Below, piece by piece: positions 48,432-56,954 of a stretch of DNA of 64,000 bases (the stretch's first letter is position 1; the number at the start of each line of letters is the position of its first letter). The notes under the pieces are model-generated. The model was not told the DNA's origin and searched no databases. It saw only the letters and a program-made list of their open reading frames with translations. The stretch is from JBQTHD01 sp052390275 (GTDB taxonomy: Bacteria > Actinomycetota > Acidimicrobiia > Acidimicrobiales > AC-14), in contig JBQTHD010000040.1 in assembly GCA_052390275.1 (NCBI GenBank), forward strand, positions 53,765 to 117,764. Direction: 5' to 3'. Made by a program: the position numbers and the translations under genes.

Positions 48432-49874
48432 TCAGGGGGTGCGGTCCTTGCGGACCAGCCAGCGCAGGCGACGGGCGCCTTCGAAGGCGGCCTCGCCGGC
48501 CAACTGGCCCACGCCGGTGGAAAGTGTGGGGTAGACGTGAATCAGGCTGGCCACCTCGGCCAGTTTCATGCCCTCGTTGATGGCCAGGGCCAGTTCGTGG
48601 ATCATCTCCCCGGCGCCGGGGGCCAGGATGTGAGCCCCCACGACTTTTCCCTTGACGGTGACGACCAGGATGGCCCCCTCGGCGGCGCCGTCCGCCCGGG
48701 CCCGGTCCGAATGGCTCAGTTCCAACCTCCAGACGTCGGCCTCGCCGTGGCGGGCCTCGGCCTCGGCCACCGTCAGGCCGGCGTGGGCCAACTCCGGGTC
48801 GGTGAAGGTGCACCAGGGCACGAAGTCGGTCACTTTGCCCTTGCCGGGATAGAAGGCGTCCCGGATTGCACGCACCGCCTCGTAGGCGGCGGAATGGGTG
48901 AACAGGAATCGTCCAGCCACGTCGCCGGCGGCGTAGATGGAACCCACGCCGGTGCGCATCCGATCGTCGACGTCGATGCCCGACCGGCTGATCCTGATGC
49001 CCAACTCCTCCAACCCCAGACCCTCGGTGTTGGGCCGCCGCCCTACCGCCACCAGCAGTTCCGCCGCCTCCCACCTCGCGGGTATGCCGTCCTCGGTTCC
49101 ATGGACGATCTTGGTGTTCCCCTGAACACTCACCCGGTCCACGTTGACGTTCACCCGGATATCGACCCCGTCGGCGGTCAGGCAGCGGGCCAAGGTGGCC
49201 ACCAGGTCGGGGTCGTCCCGGGGCAGCAGCCGGGGGCCCCGCTCGAGCACGGTGACCGGGCAGCCCAACCGGGTGAAGGCCTGGGCCATCTCGGTGGCGA
49301 TGGGCCCTGCCCCGATGGTGATCAGGCTCGACGGGGCCCGGGGCAGGTCCCACAGAGTCTCGCTGGTCAGGTAGCCCGCCTCGGCTAGGCCCTCCACGTC
49401 GGGGGTGGCCGGCCGGCTTCCGGTGCAGATAAGGATGACCCGGGTCTCAAGGTCCAGGTCGGGCTCGGCCCCGGTTCCGGCCCCCATGACCCGGACGGTG
49501 TTGGGCCCCACCACCCGAGCCGAACCGGTGATCAACTCCACCCCAAGGGCCTCGAACCGCTCCGGGCTGTCGTCGGTGGCGGCTACCTGGTGTTGGACGG
49601 CCCGGACCCGGTCCCACACCCGGGCGGTGTCGATGGCCTCGGTGCAAACGGGCAGGCCGAAACGCTCCGCGGTCCGCAGCGTGTGGGCGGCCTTGGCCGC
49701 CGCCAGAAGGGCCTTGCTGGGCACGCATCCGGTCCAGAGGCAGTCGCCCCCCACTCGGGAGCGCTCCACAACCGCCACCCGCAGGCCAATGGTGGCGGCA
49801 AACTCAGCCCCGACCATCCCGCCCGATCCCATTCCGATGATGACCAGGTCGTAACGCCGGCGGGTCGCAGACAT
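48432..49874 (-). CDS. FAD-dependent pyridine nucleotide-disulfide oxidoreductase (MerA/Lpd-like)
   Basis: A 480-residue class I flavin disulfide reductase. FAD site: DLVIIGMGSGGMVGAEFA; redox-active disulfide: GGDCLWTGCVPSKALL; NAD(P) site: SLITIGAGPIATEMAQAF; second FAD site: VGSIYAAGDVAGRFLFTHSA. The C-terminal dimer domain has HVYPTLSTGVGQLAGEAAFE, where the catalytic His is in H-x-Y-P-T. It resembles mercuric-reductase-like proteins and soluble transhydrogenase/lipoamide dehydrogenase relatives, but no N-terminal heavy-metal domain or terminal Cys pair is present, so mercury reduction is unlikely. The start has AAGGAGA seven bases upstream. Electrons to a low-molecular-weight thiol or quinone are possible. 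It follows a thioredoxin-like lipoprotein gene. Confidence 0.9.
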   Translation of the reverse strand: MSATRRRYDLVIIGMGSGGMVGAEFAATIGLRVAVVERSRVGGDCLWTGCVPSKALLAAAKAAHTLRTAERFGLPVCTEAIDTARVWDRVRAVQHQVAATDDSPERFEALGVELITGSARVVGPNTVRVMGAGTGAEPDLDLETRVILICTGSRPATPDVEGLAEAGYLTSETLWDLPRAPSSLITIGAGPIATEMAQAFTRLGCPVTVLERGPRLLPRDDPDLVATLARCLTADGVDIRVNVNVDRVSVQGNTKIVHGTEDGIPARWEAAELLVAVGRRPNTEGLGLEELGIRISRSGIDVDDRMRTGVGSIYAAGDVAGRFLFTHSAAYEAVRAIRDAFYPGKGKVTDFVPWCTFTDPELAHAGLTVAEAEARHGEADVWRLELSHSDRARADGAAEGAILVVTVKGKVVGAHILAPGAGEMIHELALAINEGMKLAEVASLIHVYPTLSTGVGQLAGEAAFEGARRLRWLVRKDRTP

Positions 49875-49892
49875 CGAACGATTCTCCTTGTC

Positions 49893-49944
49893 CGGGGCTG
49901 GGGCTGGGGCTGGGGCTGGGGGCTGGGGCTGGGGCTGGGGCTGG
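49893..49944 (+). repeat. ggggct hexanucleotide repeat (G-quadruplex-prone) upstream of the oxidoreductase
   Basis: Eight or nine near-perfect copies of ggggct on the plus strand start 19 bases upstream of the oxidoreductase start codon. Runs of four G separated by two bases fit the G-quadruplex rule on the non-template strand relative to that gene's minus-strand transcript's complement. It may affect transcription or be a phase-variable length repeat. Confidence 0.85.
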
Positions 49945-50000
49945 CCCGGGCCCGGGGGCTGGTGGGCGGTGAAGGTCGGCCGGTGGAGGTCGCGACGGGG

Positions 50001-51077
50001 TCAGGTGGCCCGCGGGCCGATAACCGGCAGGGCATCGAGGAGAGGTGCCAGCTCCGAAGCGTTCATGACGTTGTCGAATCGGGCGGCGATGCGGCCGTCC
50101 GCGCCCACCAGGAAGACCCAGGGTTCCAGGAGACCGCCGTCGCGCATCACCCACTCGGCCGCGGAGGCGTTGATCACGTTGTTCTGGAAGTCCCGCCAGA
50201 TCTCGACATGGACGAAATCGGCCCGGTCCCGGTAGCGAGCCTCCAACTCGGCCACGGCGTCGACCACCGGGCCGCAGAATCGGCTTCGGCAGTAGACCGG
50301 GGTGGCGAACACCGCCACCACCGGACGTCCGGAGGCCAGGGAGGCGGCGATGGTGGTTCGGTGCAGTTCGGGGTCGGGCACTTCGGCGCCACCGGCTGCC
50401 CGGGAGTCGATGGCCCCCGGGGGGGCGTCGGCTGATTCCAGCGTGAGGTTGGCGGTGGGCAGGGCGGCCTGGCCCACCGCCGGGTACTGATGGTCGGCGC
50501 CGACCTGGAAGGCCCCGGTTCCCCGGAGGGGTTGACCGTCGATTTCGGCCGTCACCGTCACCTGCCAGAAGCCGGCCCGGTCGAAGCCAACCTGGGCCGA
50601 GTACACCCCCCGGGTCTCGGCCGCACTGACCAGGCGGGGGGCGTCGGGGGGGGGTTCGGGAACCACGGTGCCGGGAATGGGCAGGTAGGCCGCTGTGGCC
50701 TGAGGCCCGGGTTCGAGCGGGCCACCCTGGCCGGTACCGGCGAATGCGAAGTCCAAGGACAACGACCCAAAGGCCACCAGCAGCCGGTCGGGTCCCTCCA
50801 CCCCCACCAGCAGCCGGGCGGCGTCTCCGGCGGCGATGTCATAGGAGGCGACGGTTACGGCCAGTTCGCCCCCGCCCGCCCCGGGCGCCCGGGCGTCGCG
50901 AGGGGACTCCGCCGATGAGCAACCGGCCATGGCGGTGCTCACCATCACGACCAAAAGAACGACTCGGAGGTGACGCAGTGGCGACGGACCGGACCCAGTC
51001 CTGCCGGACGCGTTCGCTCTGGACCGGGGGAAGCGGATGGTCGATCCCGGCCGCCGAATGCGTCTCACTACGGGCAT
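50001..51077 (-). CDS. Lipoprotein with thioredoxin-like C-terminal domain
   Basis: A 358-residue exported protein. The signal (LRVVLLVVMVSTAMAGC) ends in a lipobox, after an unusually long basic N-terminus, so the start at 51077 may be too early. The first half of the mature protein is beta-rich (GELAVTVASYDIAAGDAARL). From about residue 245 (RPVVAVFATPVYCRSRFCGP) there is a thioredoxin fold with two cysteines spaced C-x4-C rather than C-x2-C, then VHVEIWRDFQNNVINASAAE and EPWVFLVGADGRIAARFDNV. It resembles SCO/TlpA-like envelope redox or copper-handling proteins. It overlaps the upstream lipoprotein gene and precedes the flavin oxidoreductase gene. Confidence 0.75.
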   Translation of the reverse strand: MPVVRRIRRPGSTIRFPRSRANASGRTGSGPSPLRHLRVVLLVVMVSTAMAGCSSAESPRDARAPGAGGGELAVTVASYDIAAGDAARLLVGVEGPDRLLVAFGSLSLDFAFAGTGQGGPLEPGPQATAAYLPIPGTVVPEPPPDAPRLVSAAETRGVYSAQVGFDRAGFWQVTVTAEIDGQPLRGTGAFQVGADHQYPAVGQAALPTANLTLESADAPPGAIDSRAAGGAEVPDPELHRTTIAASLASGRPVVAVFATPVYCRSRFCGPVVDAVAELEARYRDRADFVHVEIWRDFQNNVINASAAEWVMRDGGLLEPWVFLVGADGRIAARFDNVMNASELAPLLDALPVIGPRAT

Positions 51078-51628
51078 TCTGCTACCGGCCGCGCCGGGTC
51101 CACCTCTCGCGTTGCCTGGGCGACCGCCGAATGCAGGTCGCGGACCGCGGCGGCGACCGCCGCAGATCCGGCGGTGCCGTCGGCACCGTCGTCGTCAGCA
51201 CCGTCGGCCGCGGCGCCCGGCGCCAGGTCGGCCTCGACTCGGGACTTGGCCTCCAGCAATCGGGCCAGCAGCACCCTGTCCGCGTCGGCCGAGCGCTCCA
51301 GGGCATCAGCAAGAGCATGAACGTCGTCGTGGACCACGCCGTTGAACATCTCCGCCGCCGCCGTTCGATCCCGCTCGACCACCGAGGCGATCTGGCACAG
51401 GCGGCTGCCCAACGCGGCCTCGCCGGCCGGCTGCGAGGGGGAACAGCCGATGAGGCCGGCCCCGGCCAGGCCCACCAGCCCGATCCGGACCCCTAGCGCG
51501 GGCAACCGGTGCGATCCAGAACCGTCGAGGAAGCGGCGGGGCGATTTGGCCGCTCGAGGTGACGGAGAATCGCCCCGCTGGCCGACGGTCAACTCAGCCG
51601 AGCAGCGCGACGGCGGTCCGGCGCTCAA
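51068..51628 (-). CDS. Putative lipoprotein of unknown function
   Basis: The C-terminal 140 residues follow a hydrophobic segment with a lipobox, VRIGLVGLAGAGLIGCSPS, and are helical and acidic (EMFNGVVHDDVHALADALER, RDLHSAVAQATREVD), with an Ala/Asp/Gly-rich low-complexity stretch (DGADDDGADGTAGSAA). No family is recognised. The start is uncertain: the TTG at 51628 gives a long basic leader; a TTG at 51505 would place the lipobox near the N-terminus. Its end overlaps the next lipoprotein gene by ten bases. Confidence 0.5.
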   Translation of the reverse strand: MSAGPPSRCSAELTVGQRGDSPSPRAAKSPRRFLDGSGSHRLPALGVRIGLVGLAGAGLIGCSPSQPAGEAALGSRLCQIASVVERDRTAAAEMFNGVVHDDVHALADALERSADADRVLLARLLEAKSRVEADLAPGAAADGADDDGADGTAGSAAVAAAVRDLHSAVAQATREVDPARPVAECP

Positions 51629-51653
51629 TCGGGCGCCGGGCCCGGCGGGGCGA

Positions 51654-52277
51654 TCACGTGCGGCGCAGGAAGCGCAGAGATCCCACCGTCAGGTCCGGAA
51701 GTTCGCCGAACCGGCCCGATGCCACCGCCCGACGATAGATCTCCATCGGGCCCTGCCCGCCGTCGGCCGGGTCTTCGAACACGTCGTGGATCGCCAGCAG
51801 CCCACCACCCACGATATGGGGGGTCCATCCCTGGTAGTCGGCCTGCGAAGGTTCGCGGCTGTGGGCCCCGTCGATGAAGACCAGGGCCAGTGGGGTCCCC
51901 CAGTGAGCGGCCACGACGGCCGACGGGCCGACGACGGCCACCACCGTGTGTTCCAGGTCGGCGGCGGCGATGGTGGCCCGGAAGAACCCGAGGGTGTCGA
52001 TGCGTCCCGTGTTCGCGTCGACGGTCTCGGCGTCGTGATGGGGCCAACCGGGACCGAGTTCCTCGCTGCCCCGATGGTGGTCCACGCAGAACAGCACAGT
52101 CCTGTTCGCGGCCGCCGCCGCGCCGAGGTAGACCGCCGACCGGCCCCGCCACGACCCGATCTCCACCAACGGGCCCAATCCCTTCACCGACAGCGCCGCT
52201 TGGTGAAGGGCCATTCCCTCCCGCTCGGGCATGAACCCGGGGGTGAGGCGGGCCAGTTCAGCCAACGCCGGGTTCAT
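51654..52277 (-). CDS. Class I SAM-dependent methyltransferase-like protein
   Basis: A 207-residue Rossmann-like methyltransferase of the Methyltransf_24 group. Motif I is LVEIGSWRGRSAVYLGAAA, the acidic ribose-binding residue is in FCVDHHRGSEE, and motif IV/VFIDGAHSREPSQADY ends in an Asp loop; LLAIHDVFEDPADGGQG follows. Such proteins methylate cell-surface sugars, antibiotics or small molecules. ATG start, same strand as cobT upstream (45-base gap) and the lipoprotein genes downstream. Confidence 0.82.
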   Translation of the reverse strand: MNPALAELARLTPGFMPEREGMALHQAALSVKGLGPLVEIGSWRGRSAVYLGAAAAANRTVLFCVDHHRGSEELGPGWPHHDAETVDANTGRIDTLGFFRATIAAADLEHTVVAVVGPSAVVAAHWGTPLALVFIDGAHSREPSQADYQGWTPHIVGGGLLAIHDVFEDPADGGQGPMEIYRRAVASGRFGELPDLTVGSLRFLRRT

Positions 52278-52322
52278 CGCGCGGGTCGGGATGGGCCGGG
52301 CCGGTCGGCTGGTCGGGCGGAC

Positions 52323-53534
52323 TCAGCCCTTGTCGGCCACGCCGGCCGAATCAAAGGTGGCCATCTCGGCCAGTATCCGGGCCGCGGCCACCACCACGGG
52401 AAGGGCCAGACAGGCACCCGTGCCCTCGCCAAGGCGCAGGCCCAGATCGATGACCGGATCGAGGCCCAGGTGGCCGAGGGCGGCGCTGGCCGCAGGTTCG
52501 GTGGAGCGGTGCCCGGCGATCCAAAAGTCGCACGCCACCGGGACCATGGCCGCAGCCACGACCGCCCCGGCCAGGGCGATGACCCCGTCGAGGATCACCG
52601 GTACCCGGGCCGCGGCGCCGCCCAGGGCGAACCCGGCCAGGGCCGCGATCTCGAGTCCCCCCACCTCGGCCAGCACCAGGAGCGGATCGATCCCCTGGTC
52701 CCCGCCATGTGCCTCCCGGCCCGTCCCACCGGAGCGCCCGGTCAACCGAGCCACGGCAGTGGCGACCACGTCCCGCTTGTGCCCCAGGGCGTCGTCGTCG
52801 ACCCCGGTTCCCCGGCCGGTGAGGGCCAGGGGGTCACCTCCTGTGATCGAAGCGATGACGGCGGCGGAAGCGGTGGTGTTGGCGATGCCCATGTCGCCGG
52901 TGACCAGGGCCTGGGCGCCGCCCGCCACCGCCAGAGCAGCAACCTCGGCCCCCACCGCCACCGCCGCCCGGGCCTGGTCCAAGGTCATGGCCGGCCCGGC
53001 GGCCAGGTTGTCGGTCCCGGGGCGGATCTTTCGAATCAGCAACTGGGGCAGGGACCGGGCCATGACGCCGGGGGTCAGGGGCCCTGCATCGGCCGGAGGA
53101 ACGCCCGAATCGGTCAGGTGGGACAGGTCGCCGGCCACCCCCACGTCGACCACCACCACCCGGGCACCCGCGCATCGCGCCAGAACGTTCACGGCCGCCC
53201 CGCCTGCGCAGAAGTTGGCGACCATCTGGGCGGTCACCTCCTGGGGCCAGGGCGACACTCCCTCCGCCCACACCCCGTGGTCGGCGGCGAAGACGGCCAC
53301 GGTGGCCATCTCGGGAACCGGGGGTGGGCACAAGCCGGTGATGGCGGCCAGTTGGATTGCCAGGTCCTCCAAACGGCCGAGTGAACCCCGGGGCTTGGTC
53401 AGGCGATCGCAGTGGGCCGCCGCCGCCGCCCTGGCCGCGAGGTCGAGGCCGGCGCCCGGCCGGTTCAGAACCGCGAGCGCCCGGTCAAGTGCACTCGTGT
53501 CCCACTGCGACGGACGGGTCGGATCGGAAATCAT
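52323..53534 (-). CDS. cobT: Nicotinate-nucleotide-dimethylbenzimidazole phosphoribosyltransferase
   Basis: CobT activates the lower ligand of cobalamin: it moves phosphoribose from nicotinate mononucleotide to a benzimidazole to give alpha-ribazole phosphate. The signature blocks are present: LTKPRGSLGRLEDLAIQLAA, VFAADHGVWAEGVSPWPQEV, GDMGIANTTASAAVIASITG, DPLLVLAEVGGLEIAALAGF (with the catalytic Glu) and PVILDGVIALAGA. The start is the ATG at 53534; an in-frame GTG at 53573 is possible. The length is slightly above the usual 350. No other cobalamin gene lies in the window, and I saw no cobalamin riboswitch in the 125 bases upstream. Confidence 0.95.
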   Translation of the reverse strand: MISDPTRPSQWDTSALDRALAVLNRPGAGLDLAARAAAAAHCDRLTKPRGSLGRLEDLAIQLAAITGLCPPPVPEMATVAVFAADHGVWAEGVSPWPQEVTAQMVANFCAGGAAVNVLARCAGARVVVVDVGVAGDLSHLTDSGVPPADAGPLTPGVMARSLPQLLIRKIRPGTDNLAAGPAMTLDQARAAVAVGAEVAALAVAGGAQALVTGDMGIANTTASAAVIASITGGDPLALTGRGTGVDDDALGHKRDVVATAVARLTGRSGGTGREAHGGDQGIDPLLVLAEVGGLEIAALAGFALGGAAARVPVILDGVIALAGAVVAAAMVPVACDFWIAGHRSTEPAASAALGHLGLDPVIDLGLRLGEGTGACLALPVVVAAARILAEMATFDSAGVADKG

Positions 53535-53659
53535 CGGTGCGGGGACTCCTTGCTCCGGGGAATGCTGGTTCACGACGTCGACCCCGAGAAGGCTGGCCGA
53601 TGATTCCGCCCGTTCGATGTGTAGGTCTTGATGTGTAGGTCAGTCGGCCAGTCGACCAG

Positions 53660-54136
53660 TCAGTCGGTCGCTGGCTGTGTCGCGAAGAGAACCCGATTGA
53701 GAATGGCGAACTTGGCCACCCAAAGGACCCCGAATCCGGCGAAGGCGGCAATGTTCACGACCAGTTTGGTTCCAAGATCCGACGAAGTCACCCGGTGGGC
53801 GTTGGCCGCGGCCAACTCGACGAACCAGGTGGAGATCAACAATCCCACCAGGGCCAGGACCCAGAAGGGAACGATCTCCCGCATCACGTCCGACCGCCCA
53901 TCGCGTCCCCACACCCACCGGCGGTTTAGTTGGAACGAAGGCACTGCGGAGATGCACACGGCCAAGAGATTCGCCACCCGAGCGGTGAAAAAGAACTGCG
54001 AAATGAACAGGACCACCTGGTTGGTCGCCACCGCCACCGCCGAAACCATGGAGTAGCGGGCGAAGGGCCCAGACGTCCATGCCTGCACCCGGCCGCGGGC
54101 CGAAGGCTTCTCAGCCAGGGGCACGGGTTCGCTCAC
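53660..54136 (-). CDS. GtrA-family membrane protein
   Basis: A 158-residue protein with four predicted helices (FARYSMVSAVAVATNQVVLF, a second around ARVANLLAVCISAVPSF, third FWVLALVGLLISTWFVE, fourth NIAAFAGFGVLWVAKFAI). The loop QLNRRWVWGRD is the GtrA signature. GtrA proteins are thought to help flip polyprenyl-linked sugars for surface glycosylation. The GTG at 54136 gives the family length; upstream extension lacks coding character. Same strand as cobT, 125 bases upstream of it. Confidence 0.85.
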   Translation of the reverse strand: MSEPVPLAEKPSARGRVQAWTSGPFARYSMVSAVAVATNQVVLFISQFFFTARVANLLAVCISAVPSFQLNRRWVWGRDGRSDVMREIVPFWVLALVGLLISTWFVELAAANAHRVTSSDLGTKLVVNIAAFAGFGVLWVAKFAILNRVLFATQPATD

Positions 54137-54351
54137 CCGCGCATGGTAGGGGAGCAGGAACACACCCCGGATACCCGACCGCAGGCGGGCGCACCCAGCA
54201 GGGGCCTCCCGGTGGACAAGAATCGCTCCTTCGGCCGTGAACGCAGGCGGTGACCAGCCTGCGCCGATGCTCCCATCGCCAATCATCCATGGCCGGCCCG
54301 CCGGCACCAGAGCACCGGGCGCACCTGTCGCCCGTTCGAACAGGGGGATCC

Positions 54352-55467
54352 GTGACTCACCAGGACACGACGACCGAAGCGCTGGGTATCGCCGTGGCCG
54401 CTCGGGTGCCCGTGTTGTTGTGGGGCGCGCCCGGGACGGGCAAGACCTCGGTCATCCGCGCCATGAGTCAGGCCCTGGGTTGGCCCTGTGAGACGGTGAT
54501 CGCTGCCATCCGGGAGCCGTCGGACTTCTCGGGACTGCCGGTTGTCACCGGTTCGGGAGCCGAGGTGGAGGTGCAGATGGCTCCCCCCCGGTGGGCCCGG
54601 CGCCTGGCCGAGGCGGGGCGGGGCCTGCTGTTTCTCGACGAGATCTCCACCGCACCGCCGGCGGTGCAGGCGGCCCTGCTGCGGGTGGTTCTCGAGCGTG
54701 TGGTGGGGGACCTCTCCCTGCCCGAGGGCGTGGTGGTGGTGGCTGCGGCCAACCCGCCCGAGCAGGCGGCCGACGGATGGGACCTCTCGGCTCCCCTGGC
54801 CAACCGGTTCTGCCACCTGGACTGGGTGGTCGAGCCCTCGGCCCTGGCCCAGGGCCTGGCCGGCGGGTTCCCGGTGCCGGTGGTGCCTCAGCTTCCCGAC
54901 GGTTGGGAAGACTCGATCTCGGCGGCCCGCAGCCTGCTCAGCGCATTCATCACCGTGCGGCCCGGGCTGGCCTGTGACTTCCCGGCCGATGCCGCCCGGG
55001 CCGGCCGAGGTTGGCCCAGCCCCAGGACCTGGGAGATGACCGCCCGGCTGTGGGCGGCGGCGGAGGCGGCCGGGGCCTCGACCGAGGCCCACACAGCCCT
55101 GGTTACCGGGGCGGTGGGGGAGGGGCCGGGGGTCGAACTGTTGATGTGGCACCTGGAGATGGACCTGCCCGATCCCGAGGACGTGCTGGCCGATCCCGAT
55201 GGGTTCGACATCCCCGACCGCGGCGATCGCACCCACGCCATCCTCACCTCGGTGGCTGCGGCAGTGGTGGCCAATCCCACGCCCGAACGGTGGCTCGCCG
55301 GCTGGGCGGTGCTGGGCCGGGTGGGCGAGACCTCGCCGGACGTGGCTGCGGTGGCGGCCCGGGTGCTGGCCGGCTGCCGACCGCCCAAAGCCGCGGCCCC
55401 GCCGCAGGTCAAACTGTTCCTTCCCCTGCTCAAAGACGCCGGTTGGCTCAACCAACCGTCTCGCTGA
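54352..55467 (+). CDS. MoxR-type AAA+ ATPase
   Basis: A 371-residue AAA+ protein of MoxR type, usually a chaperone for VWA-domain partners. Walker A is LLWGAPGTGKTSVIRAM, Walker B GLLFLDEISTAPPAVQAALL, sensor 1 VVAAANPPEQAADGWDLSAP and the arginine finger region LANRFCHLDWVVE. The C-terminal lid has helical WEMTARLWAAAEAAGAS. The start is the GTG at 54352 with a G-rich stretch just upstream. It leads a three-gene coupled operon: its stop overlaps the start of the VWA gene (TGATG). Confidence 0.88.
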   Translation: MTHQDTTTEALGIAVAARVPVLLWGAPGTGKTSVIRAMSQALGWPCETVIAAIREPSDFSGLPVVTGSGAEVEVQMAPPRWARRLAEAGRGLLFLDEISTAPPAVQAALLRVVLERVVGDLSLPEGVVVVAAANPPEQAADGWDLSAPLANRFCHLDWVVEPSALAQGLAGGFPVPVVPQLPDGWEDSISAARSLLSAFITVRPGLACDFPADAARAGRGWPSPRTWEMTARLWAAAEAAGASTEAHTALVTGAVGEGPGVELLMWHLEMDLPDPEDVLADPDGFDIPDRGDRTHAILTSVAAAVVANPTPERWLAGWAVLGRVGETSPDVAAVAARVLAGCRPPKAAAPPQVKLFLPLLKDAGWLNQPSR

Positions 55468-56954
55468 TGGCGGCCGATCGGGCTGGTCCGCCGGAGGCGC
55501 AGTTGGCCGGCCGGGCCGACCAGGCGAACCAACCCGGCCAGGCCGACCAGGCGGACCAACCCGGCCGGGCCGATTGGGCGGACGTCGAGGGGGAGAGCTT
55601 TGCTCCGCCCACCCGTCCAGCGGTGCCCGGGGCCCGACGTTCGGGAGCGTTGTCCAGGGCCTTGCAGTGGAAGGACCCCGAGCCCCCACCCCCGCCACCC
55701 CCCCTCGACCATCACAAGATCGCCGTGGCCCGGCTGTGGGCGGTACAGCGTCATCCCTATTTGACAGCGGCCCTGTTCGCCTCCCCGGTGGTGGCCTCGC
55801 CCGGCCTGGGCCGAGTGGGGGTGGACAGTTCGTGGCGCCTGTACGTGGATCCGGCCCTTGTCGCCGCCTGGAGCGTGGAAGTGCTGGGCAGCATCCTGGT
55901 CCACCATGCCGGCCACCTGATCCGCGACCACGCCGGCCGGGCCCGCAGCGCCGGGGTGGACCGGGGCTCCTCTCGTCGATGGGGCCTGGCGGCCGAGGCG
56001 GAGATCAATGACGACCTGATCGGATCGGGGTTGCGCCTGCCCGATGGCCGGGTGACGCCCCAGGACCTGGGATGGTCGCCAGGACGCCTGGCCGAGGAGT
56101 ACTTCCACACACCCACCCGGCGCCCCGACGAGGAGTTCGAGGCCGACTCCGGCAGCGGGGTTGACGGTTTGGAGCGGGACTGGGAGTTGCCGGGCGAAAT
56201 GGGCGGAGGGCTGCCCCCCGGCGAGGGCCACCTGCTGCGCTGTCAGGTCGCCGAGGCGGTCATGCGTTACGGCAAGGAGGGCCTCGGCCGTCTCTCGGCC
56301 GGGTGGAAGCGGTGGGCGGCCGACCAACTGGCACCCAAGGTGGACTGGCGGCGGGTGCTGGCGGCTGAGATCCGCAAGGGCTTGAGCACGGTCAGCGGCC
56401 GGGCCGACTACAGCTACCGGCGGCCGTCGCGCCGGGCGGCAGCCTGTCCGGGGGTGATCCTGGCCGGGATGGAGCGCCCGGTTCCCGAGGTGGTGGTCAT
56501 CTGCGACACCTCCGGATCCATGAGCCCCGAGGCCCTGGCCGGGGTCCTCGCCGAGGTGGACGGGGTGGTGCGGTCGGTGGGGGTGGCCCGCAACCGGCTG
56601 CGGGTCATGTCGGTCGACGCCGCCGTGCAGAAGGTCCAGCGGGTGTCCTCGGGTGCCCAGGTGGACCTCCGAGGCGGCGGGGGCACCGACATGCGGGTCG
56701 GCCTGGCGGCTGTGGCCCGCCTCAAGCCTCGGCCGTCGGTGGCGGTGATCCTGACCGACGGCCTCACCCCCTGGCCGGCCGAGCCGCCCAAACGCCTGTC
56801 GGTGGTGGTGGGCCTGGTCGCCCGCTCGGCAACCGGGGCTGGGCCCTGGGCCGCCCCCGAATGGGCCCGGGTGGTGACCATCGACGAACCGCTGGCGGCT
56901 ATCTCTGCGGCATCGACTGGTGGCCGAGTGGCCGGGCCGGGTTCGCGACGATGA
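55467..56954 (+). CDS. VWA-domain protein (DUF2201-like) partner of MoxR
   Basis: A 495-residue protein. After a 100-residue disordered N-terminus with Gln/Asp/Pro repeats and a proline run, residues 105-330 match the N-terminal domain of DUF2201, which in relatives carries an HExxH-like zincin motif; here it reads VHHAGHLIRDHAGR, with the Glu replaced by His. The C-terminal VWA-like domain (about 335-460) has the MIDAS start VVVICDTSGSMS (D-x-S-x-S), GGGGTDMRVGLAAV and VAVILTDGLTPWP. MoxR/VWA pairs act on protein complexes or metal-cofactor assembly. The ATG overlaps the MoxR stop, and its stop overlaps the next gene (ATGA). Confidence 0.88.
   Translation: MAADRAGPPEAQLAGRADQANQPGQADQADQPGRADWADVEGESFAPPTRPAVPGARRSGALSRALQWKDPEPPPPPPPLDHHKIAVARLWAVQRHPYLTAALFASPVVASPGLGRVGVDSSWRLYVDPALVAAWSVEVLGSILVHHAGHLIRDHAGRARSAGVDRGSSRRWGLAAEAEINDDLIGSGLRLPDGRVTPQDLGWSPGRLAEEYFHTPTRRPDEEFEADSGSGVDGLERDWELPGEMGGGLPPGEGHLLRCQVAEAVMRYGKEGLGRLSAGWKRWAADQLAPKVDWRRVLAAEIRKGLSTVSGRADYSYRRPSRRAAACPGVILAGMERPVPEVVVICDTSGSMSPEALAGVLAEVDGVVRSVGVARNRLRVMSVDAAVQKVQRVSSGAQVDLRGGGGTDMRVGLAAVARLKPRPSVAVILTDGLTPWPAEPPKRLSVVVGLVARSATGAGPWAAPEWARVVTIDEPLAAISAASTGGRVAGPGSRR
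55511..55575 (+). repeat. Degenerate in-frame tandem repeat in the VWA gene
   Basis: Roughly 27- to 30-base units, built from shorter GC-rich motifs, encode successive blocks such as ADQANQPGQ and ADQADQPGR near the N-terminus of the VWA protein. Confidence 0.7.

Noticed and set aside
48432..49874. Mercuric reductase
   Set aside because: The active-site disulfide fits the superfamily, but there is no N-terminal metal domain, no C-terminal Cys pair and no mer genes nearby.
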